Part shown: one piece after another, positions 50,919 to 59,151 of the stretch
How the letters are laid out: each line of letters begins with the position of its first letter
Position numbering within the stretch: position 1 is the first letter of the stretch
Source: Monarcha castaneiventris obscurior
Taxonomy: Eukaryota > Chordata > Aves > Passeriformes > Monarchidae
Direction of reading: 5' to 3'
Assembly: GCA_026261815.1 (NCBI GenBank)
Contig: JAMPIT010000230.1
Location: 10,229,001-10,293,000, forward strand
Length of the DNA stretch: 64,000 nucleotides
Position numbers and translations under genes: made by a program
The notes under the pieces: generated by a model
Database searches by the model: none
What the model was told of the DNA's origin: nothing
The model's input: the letters and a program-made list of their open reading frames with translations, nothing else

Positions 50919-53900
50919 CTTTGTATTTTTTATCAAAAATTCATGCAGAAAATTCCCTGGGTCAAGAAAGGTCTTCCTTACTCATTAACCTGCAGATTCA
51001 AACCTATCATCTGGACCCATCCACCCACAAATCACAAAAACTTTAAAACAGAAGTAAAATGTTTCAAATTTTCCATCACAGTTCTGTTAGCAGGACTGTT
51101 CAAAAGCCAAGGAGCTAAACCCAAACAAAAACAGAGTTCAATGGATGTGATAACTTCATGTATGAGCCCTAACTTACAAATGACCAACCAGCCTACCTTG
51201 CAAAAGCAAAGGATGAAGATAAGATTCAAACAATGGCTACACTTACTAAGTAAGAAATCTGTAATACAAAAATATATATAGCAAAATTAGCCAAGTGGCA
51301 AGAAAATAAGATACTCCACTTATTATTCCCTTTCAGGGTGCTCTATTTCAGTAAAGTAAACCAGAAGGAATAAATCCAATAAGACTAATACAATAATAAG
51401 TAACAGGTATCCCAGCATGGCTATTATCATCCCTTTTCTTGGAACCCCACAATCCCCTGAAAGAACTGAAATCTTTTCATCCAAAACCAGGCCCTGACCA
51501 GACCAAGAAAGAGAAACACTCAACTAATACTACCAGGAAAAATGTTACAACTAAATTTCTAGTATTTCTCTTTCCTTGTGGCTGTTTCCTGACATACACT
51601 TGCATCCCCCTCACCCCAATGGCAAAATAAATATATAAAGAAAATAAATAAAAGACAAGAAATCAATCAAGACTGCACCTTTTGTAACACTGTTATGAAC
51701 TTACAAAAGACAACTGCAGAAAATCTCATGCCAATGGGGTACTTCTTTCTTTCCCCTCACCACACACACAAAGGACTATTCCTGCCATAATTATGCCAAC
51801 TAAGAACCAAGAAAATTCAAAGGAACTGGCAAAGGAATAACCTTATTTAAGAACCCAGTGAGTAAAACTAAAGGAAGGGCATTTTGCTATTACAGTGAAA
51901 TTCCTTTCAACACCTTGCTTTTCAATCACACCATTCTTTTACTAAAACAAAAACAGAGAAAGGTTTATAGCAGTTTCTGCTGAGACCAGGCACCTGAGAG
52001 CTCCCTATAAGCAGCCAAACACCGCCTAATTTTGATTCCCTGCACAGTCTTTGACTGTCTAATGTTATAAAGTAAAAAGTGCTAACACAATTTGTCATTC
52101 TCAAGGCAAATTCATTCATCAAAATTAGTACAAGCCCAAGCCTGCTGTCCTTACTCATATTTGGAATAACCAACCACTGTTGTCCCAGAAAAATTGATAC
52201 AGTGAAGCATTAGTCAGGGTCTAACATTAGTGATAAAAAAAATTGTTTAGAATAAATTAAATACAGAGAATAAATATTCAAAATGAGTGATGAAAGATAC
52301 ATCTGTCATTTCCATTTTATCTCCTGGGCAGTATGTAATTTCAGTAAGAATTTTTCAGTGTGATTTTTATCATTCAATATTTTAAAAATTACTACTGGGC
52401 ATCCATCAAAAGTTGGGATTGGAACCAGTGAAACTTAAAAAAACTTCAAACATATGCAAAATATTATTCCCTTAAATTACAATATTGCTGGCCTCCAAGG
52501 TGCAAAAAGTAGCATCAGAATTTATGATCAACTTCATATTGTTCAAGGATTTAATTACACATTTATCTTCAAATCAGTTATACAAAGTTGTGCTTTTTCA
52601 TATCTGGGTTTTAGCCTTATCCATGCCTTTCAACACAAAGTGTCATTATTTCTTCAGTTCACTTCTTACTCATAAGCACATCACCTCATTAGTTTCTCAT
52701 TTAACATACAGTATGTGACAGGGCATACGTGTAAGCTAATGTCTCCATGTAGATTATGCAGAAGTTCTTGAAGTGGACTACACTGCTTGATCTTGTCTCT
52801 GCATCAACCTTTTTCCACCAGGCTGGATCAGCTGGCACGGAGCTGCACACAGGCTGGGCTGGATTTCTTGCCAGGTGTCCCACAGCTCCTTGAGTGTGTC
52901 AACAGAGCCATCCCAACACTGACTTACTCTACATGAGAGAGAACCCTGCACTCCCCACCTCCTCTGCTGTGGCTCTTTCTTCCACCCTGTCAGTATCAAT
53001 ACTCAGAGTTGGTAAATGTGCTATTCACCTGTCTGCTACCACCCAAACATGGATTAAGTAACAAAGTTCAGAAGGCCAAGTTAATAGATAGAGTTCCCTT
53101 AATTCCCCCAATAGATGTGACATTAAAGTCCAGATACCCGCATGCCATATCATCTCAAGGCCAGGTGGGAGTTGTAATTTGGAAGCTGCCCATCCCAGGT
53201 AAGGCAGGTGGCAGTGCAGCAGAAGGGGATATTTACCAGAAGCTTTGCAGGGGTTTACACCCAGGTTGTTAAAACTGAGGTCTCCATAGCTGAAGACTGA
53301 CCAAATGGACTTCCCAATCCATGCTGGGAGTAGTGATGGTGAATGTGCCATTCAAGCATATATGAGCATTAATTGCAATTTGATGGAGCATGGAGAGACA
53401 ATCACAAACATGACTGCAGGAGTCACTGGTGTGCCAGAGGCCTGGACACGCTTTCACTTTGAGAAAGGACAGAGTGGTGCATGTTTATACTCTCATTAAC
53501 CCCCAGAGACCAAACCTCTCCTTGCCAATCTATATAACCTCCCTGAGATTCAGGAGTGCATTTACATGCTAATATTCTAGCAGTGGCCCAAAAGTAAATT
53601 CATGGTTACCTGGGTAATCAGAGGAAGACAACACTACTAACTATGTTCATGCATACCTTACATACATTATGGTTAGCAATTTAACTGCATTAAATTTGTG
53701 TTATTCTCCAAATACAGTGACAGTGGATCAACAGACTGTTTAATTCAGCACAATTTGTCTTCAAAATTCATGGGATTTATCATGTGTGAAGTATCACACC
53801 ATGAGGTATTACAGTCTGTAGCACAGGTGGATTATAAATGCAGCTTGCTAAATAATGGTGGGAAAAGAAAAAAAAATAATATTAAGGAAAAAGCCCTCAA

Positions 53901-55064
53901 GAACATTTATTTTCTTTTATAATCTTTATAATTGTATTTTCTTGCATTCCTTCCTCCTGCATTGTTTCACTAATGAGAAATGAAGCAATATACAGTTGAG
54001 ACAGACAATACTTTGCAGCCCAATCACCAGCTGCAGAGTGTGGGAGAAAAGGGTTAAAGCCCTTCAATAGGAGCTCATCTTATATTGGTCTGATGCTAAA
54101 CTGCTGTTCCCACTGACTGCTTACACTCATTCTGCTGCTCATACTCCTTCTCTAGTGAAGCCCATGCACTCAAAGCTGCCTCAGGAAGAAATCTAATCAT
54201 GGTCTGCTCCTATGTCCAGCAGAAAATCCCCCAGCCACATTCCTCAGATCACAGCATTGATCAATCATTTTGCCATCATCCTTTATGCCAAAGACACAGC
54301 AAAGTACTCTTCCAGAAGCTTCTCCCCCTCCTTTGTCACCTGCTCACTGCACTCCAGGAGTAGCTATTGCAGCACATTGTATTCAGCCTATTTTCCTGTT
54401 GCCTAAAGTCTCTCTTGTATCTCACTGCACAACAGTAGCATCATGGTGCTGTGCCCATCCCTGATCAAACCTGACATGCCTGAAAAAAAATGCAAGCAGA
54501 ACATTGTTCTTGCCTACAAAAAGTTCTCATGAATCACAATAAAGTACAGGCGGACTCAGAATATGTATGAATGCATTTATTTTTATTTGCAAAAGGAAAA
54601 ATATCAAACTGTAAGACAGATATGCACACTGTATTCTCATATCTCTATTTCTCTTCAGGTTTCACAGAACTGGATTTTTGCTCGTAATTTGTGCTTTTCA
54701 GTCTTGCAGAAGTACAAATCAATTAGTTCCTTCCCATATTTGGATGTCCCATCATGTTGCTCAGTTCTGGACCACGTGTGGCAAGTGAGAGAAAGGATAG
54801 ACTGGAAAAAAAAAACAAAACAGTTTCCCTTAATTTTAATTGGAACTCTTTAGGGGAAAGCTGAACACAGTAAGATACAACAACTCTACCTCACTCTGTT
54901 TACTAAATGGCCTGTAAAAATACTCTTTCTTCCTGCTCCTATTTATCCTGTCCTCAAAAAGTTCCACAGTTTCTAGTTTCATGGTGTTGTTCAAGGTATT
55001 GTCCATGCAAAATCCCCTATGTCTTGCAGCTAACCAGCATTTGCGCAGACAGTCTCTGCATAAA

Positions 55065-55128
55065 GCTCTGTGGCCTGTGATAGGAAGATCAGCCTAGGCA
55101 GCCCTTCTGGGTTTAATCCATGAAATTA
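55065..55128 (+). repeat. Old CR1 LINE 3'-end relic
   Basis: CTGTGGCCTGTGATAGGAAG, then ATCAGCCTAGGCAGCCCTTC and a final TTTAATCCATGAAATT. This fits an old CR1 3' end of the form GGTCAGACTAGATGATC..GGTCCCTTCTGGCCTT..AATCTATGAATC. It is diverged and short. Confidence 0.5.
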
Positions 55129-55400
55129 CTGCCTTCAGTCAAGGCTTCATTCTAACAAGATTATTTGAACAATTTCCATGGACCAAGTTCTTCTTTTCAA
55201 GCATTTTTATAAAAGCACCATTCAGTGACCTATCCAATGCAGACAATGCCACACTAGAATTTACTGGAGAAAATTCAGTGGGAATTAAAAAGCAATTTTT
55301 TTTCAATCTAATAAACTAAACATCTCTATTTTTACATAAACAAAATAGCATGTTAAATCCAAAATTTCATGTGGTGTTTTTATTTCCAGTTAAAAAAAAC

Positions 55401-55431
<31 letters not shown>

Positions 55432-56789
55432 AAAAAAAACCAGAAAAACAAACCCAAAGTGCAAATTTGCCTATTTTGAACTAAAATGCCCTGTAGTTAC
55501 CACTGCCGGGTTTGGTGTGATCCATAAAATCCCAATGCAAAGCCTCAGATGCACACAAAAATTAAGCTAATGTTAGAGGGGCCAGTGACAAACCTAATTG
55601 TTTGAATAAAAGAGGTGTGAGTATCTGTGGCAACAAAGACCTGTAGTGGCAAAGACTAGTCACAAAGTAACTAGGTTTGACAAGTCAAATCTAAAACTCT
55701 GTAAAAAGTTATAATATCTGCAACATTCTTGCCAGCTTTATATTTCTGCATTATTTGATGACTGGACATCTGTTTTGAAACCTCTGGGGGAAAAAAAAAA
55801 GTGTTCTGCATTGCTATAGCAAAGTTCAGCTTTTCAGAAAAAGCAGCTGCTGAATTTTCTGGAATAAACACACAAACCATTTTAAAGACTTGACCCTTGA
55901 TTCCTTCATCACAGGACTTCTAGGGACTTCAGGGAAGTCTGCAAGTATGAGGAACACACAATGGGCTCTGATTCCACAGTCTTGAGCTAACCAGGCTGCT
56001 TTTCAGTCACATAAAGCAAAGCAGCCTCCTCACAGCTGTGCTGTTTTATATACCTGAAAGACAATTTAAAAAATTATCATGGTCTTACTAGGGAATTTGG
56101 ATACGCAGTCATTACTAAATTGCCATAAAGTTCCATATTACCAATTCTGTCATTACTGAACAGCTTCAAGACACACAGCATCTTTGTGCTGCATCTCTTT
56201 TTCTTGCTGTAAGAAAACAAGAGCATGTAAATGACAGCAAAAATGAAGCCAAATGTACTGTTGAGAAACTTGGAATTCTCTTATTTCTAGGAGAGTTATA
56301 GTGTAATTCTAAACTGCAGCATTCAGCATGTCTCCTGAGCTTCCTCGCTGAAATACAGCAATGGAAATTTTACAGCATCTGTGTTGCTTTTGGAAGCCAT
56401 CACCTCACATCTGCTGTCTCCGTAGTGTAGAGTTTAAGTTCAGCATAAAAAGGTACTCTGTAATAGGCAAGAGGAATCCTGACAGAGCGGTAATTTACAG
56501 ACTCGCCCGGCTCTCCTGACTAGACTCACTCAGTTTTACATTCTGCAGAGATTTTTAAGTAAGGTGCGCTTCAAGCAGCCACCAGCCAAAGAGTCACTTC
56601 TTAAAATGGAGCGTCGCATCCAGGACTGGAGACTTTTTAAACCTCTGCCAGTCACTGAATCCTCCGCCAGACGTTCTCCTCACCGAGCATTGTTCCATCT
56701 CGTAACACTTTCCACAATGGTGTTAACTAAATTAGCGCTAAAATAACCACCTGCTACTTTTGGGAAAGTTCTGATTTTGGTCAGAAGCA
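55129..56789. other. AT-rich flank left of the CpG island, no gene seen
   Basis: No gene. Contains a CAAAA-type repeat (55400-55439). From about 56400 the sequence becomes gradually less AT-rich and CpG appears, forming the shore of the FZD8 CpG island. Confidence 0.7.
55400..55439 (+). repeat. (CAAAA)n microsatellite
   Basis: Five to six CAAAA units ending in a 13-base A run. Confidence 0.9.
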
Positions 56790-58441
56790 GCACAGCGCGT
56801 GTATCAGCGGGAGCGGTGCCTCAGTCCGAGCAGGCGGAGCAGCGCGGCCACGGCCCCCGAGAGCTTCCCAGCAGTCCCGTGTGACCGGGGGTGGGCGCCG
56901 GGGTCGGCAGCGGCGCTCGGTCAATTGCAAATCAATTGTGGTTACACAGCGGGCGAGTTTATCGCCCCATCATCGCCCATTTCCTCCTAACGGGGTAATC
57001 CCCGCGTTCGCTCACACGGCGACAGACCCGGCGACAAGAGCCTGTCGGCTCAGCCAACAGCCCGGGGATTGTTCCTTGTTTGCCCTCACGCGTTCCATTT
57101 CCTCCGGGCGCCCCGCACCGCCCCCCCGGGGCGGGCTCGCTCCCCCCGGCCCCGCTCCTGCCGGTGTGACTCCCGGCGAATCACACGCTTCCCGCCGCCG
57201 GCAGACGGGCCCCGCCGCGTTCCCGCGGTTCCAGTCATTAGGGCCGCAGCGGGAGCGCCGCGCGAGCAGCAGCGCCTCAATTAACAAACAAACGCCCCGT
57301 CCCGGCAGCGCGACAACCCCCCGGGACGGCCCCGCCGCGCTCGCAGCCCGCGCCCGCCGCCGCCGCTCCCCTTAAGGTGGTCCGGCTTCGGCGGGGCCGC
57401 CGAAACTCCCGCCCGCCCCTTCCCCACGGAGGGCGAGGGAAAGCGGCGACTCCCCCCGGGGCCGCCCCGCGGCCCCCGGGAGCGAAGGGCGGGGGGGCCC
57501 CGCGGCGTGGGGCGGCGGCGGCAGGGCGGGCATCGGGCCGCAGATGGCTCCTCTGCCGGCCCGGGCGGGACACGCCGCTCTGGGCAGCTGCAGGCGGCAC
57601 CGCCACGGCGCCGGGCTGGCGCGGGCGCTCGGGAGCCGCGGCCGTGCCCGAGCCGCCCGCCCGGCGCTGCCCCTGGGCTGCGGGTCAGTGGCCGGCGGCG
57701 GCCGCGGAGCCGCGCCCGTGTCCTTGCCCGGCCGGGAGCCGTGCCCACCTGCCGGGGCGCGGGCCGAGCGTCCCACCGGGAGCCCGGGGTGCCGGCCGGC
57801 GTGCACACACGGCACCGCCTGAGCTGTCCGCGCCCCGGGCATCCCCGTGCCGCCCGTCCCACGCCGCGGCCCGACCCCGGGCAGAGCACCCAGCGCTGCG
57901 CTTGCACCGCGCGGTTTCGGAGCTCCGCGCCGGGGCCGGGGCGTGGGCAGCCCGGAGCGGCGGGGCCGGGTGCGCTGCTGCCGGGACCCCCTAGCTTCGC
58001 CGCCTCCCAGCCCCGTCACCAACACGTGCAAGGGGCAGGGCGGCAGGGATGGGGCAGCGCTGGCAGCGCGCACACCGGCACGGGCGGCGAATCCCGCGGG
58101 CATCAACGAGGTGATAGAGAACCCCTTCCGAGGGAGCTCCCAGCGCTACTCAAACTGCTGCTGCGATGGCTGTGACTCGGCTAGGAGCCCTTGCAAGGGG
58201 ACAGAGCTCCCCTGCACAGCCCGGGCCGGTGCCTGACTGCCGCAGCCCGCGCACGGCGGCGCGGAACCGCGCGTCTCGGCACAGGCAGGGGCCGAACAAA
58301 CACCGCCACGTCCCCGCCGCCGCCGCCGGGACCCAACAGCTCCCACCACCACCACGGCCCGGCGCCGGCTCCACCTTAAGGAGCCCCGGGGCCCGTCCCC
58401 CGCCTCCCGCCCGAGTGCGGCTGATAGGCGGCCGCGGCGGC

Positions 58442-58474
58442 GGGGGCGGGGCCTGGCGGCGCTCGCTATAAATA
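58442..58474 (+). promoter_or_regulatory. FZD8: FZD8 core promoter: GC box plus TATA box
   Basis: A GC box (GGGGGCGGGGCC, 58442-58453) is followed by a perfect TATA box (TATAAATA, 58467-58474). Both lie inside the CpG island and about 680 bases upstream of the FZD8 start codon. An 18-base AT-rich patch stands out against more than 80% GC on both sides, as expected for a functional TATA element. A TATA box within a CpG island suggests a focused start site. No competing core promoter motif was seen between here and the start codon. Confidence 0.65.
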
Positions 58475-58497
58475 TTCATGAGAGCGCGGCGGCCGGA

Positions 58498-59151
58498 GTG
58501 CCGCTGCCGGGGCCGGAGAGCGAGAAGTTGGCGGAGGCGCTGCCGCGCTCGACCCGCGGCTCAGGTGGCGCGACCGCGGCCGGGGGTGCCCGGCGGCCAG
58601 AGAGGAACCCAGCGCAGGGCGAGCACCGGCCGGCTGGCGGTCACCCGCGGAGCCGTGCGCTCGGGCGGGCGGCACAAGGAGCCGCTCCGGCCGGCCCAGC
58701 TCCGGCCCCGCCGCTGCCCGCCCGCTCGGGGCGGTGGGAGCCCGGCACCGCCTGGTCCCCGGGACGCCCCAGCCTTCTTCACCGCGCCGCCCGGGGGCTG
58801 ACGGCCAAACTTCTCTGCCGCCGCCGCCCCGTGCCCGGCCGGCGCTGGAGCAGCGGCGAGAGGAGCGGCGCCCGCCCCTGCGAAACCGGCCCCGCGAGGA
58901 GCGATGCGACGGCGGCTGAGGGGCCTCCCGTGAGCGGACCCCCATCCTCCGGCGGCTCCCCCTCACCGGCTGCCCGCGGACGACGGAGTCCGGCGGGGGC
59001 TGCGAGACCTCTCACCTGCGACCGGCACGGAGGGGCCGCCCTCCGCCCCCCGGGGGTAGCCGGGGCGGGGGGGTGCTGTGGCGCCGCGCTCCCCGCGGCT
59101 GCTGAGCGGGACGGGAGAGGAGCCGGGGCCGCCGCCCGCGCGCCGCCGAGC
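58498..59151 (+). other. FZD8: FZD8 5' untranslated region (predicted)
   Basis: The start is inferred from the TATA box at 58467, which would place transcription initiation about 25-32 bases downstream; the true start was not observed. The leader is extremely GC- and CpG-rich. It has one ATG (58904), which opens a 9-codon upstream ORF, and no other ATG before the main start. The FZD8 reading frame stays open upstream through the whole leader without an in-frame stop, but it contains no in-frame ATG before 59152. A structured leader of this kind suggests regulated translation, which is inference. Confidence 0.6.
58904..58933 (+). promoter_or_regulatory. Upstream ORF in the FZD8 leader (9 codons)
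   Basis: The only ATG in the predicted 5' UTR. It encodes nine residues (MRRRLRGLP), three to four of them arginine, and ends in TGA 218 bases before the FZD8 ATG. It is out of frame with FZD8. It has G at -3 but C at +4, a moderate context, so leaky scanning or reinitiation at the main ATG would be possible. A regulatory role is inference, and the ATG lies in the transcript only if initiation is near the TATA box. Confidence 0.45.

Larger units (their letters stand above)
50004..55064. other. AT-rich non-coding stretch, no gene seen
   Basis: No supported gene. Contains A tracts of 25 (50082-50106) and 26 bases (50893-50918). A more GC-rich, possibly composite stretch at 52780-53500 has overlapping open frames up to 108 codons on both strands and no recognisable domain. 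The sequence around 54000-54130 looks unique. Confidence 0.65.

Noticed and set aside
54898..54985. Possible fourth copy of the old CR1-related family
   Set aside because: A few words such as GTTCCACAG fit, but the order and spacing do not hold over a useful length.
1..56780. Search for exons of neighbouring genes (GJD4, CCNY) or other known proteins
   Set aside because: None of the visible open frames contains connexin, cyclin or other recognisable protein sequence. By synteny these genes are expected on the other side of FZD8.
57281..58236. Several 100-244-codon open frames on both strands of the CpG island upstream of FZD8
   Set aside because: They overlap each other in all frames, consist of Pro/Arg/Ala/Gly runs and show no homology signal. 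They are expected in more than 75% GC DNA.
58498..59151. N-terminally extended FZD8 of 888 residues
   Set aside because: It would start at GTG, lacks any in-frame ATG before 59152 and would hide the signal peptide. The ATG at 59152 has a strong context and matches the family start.
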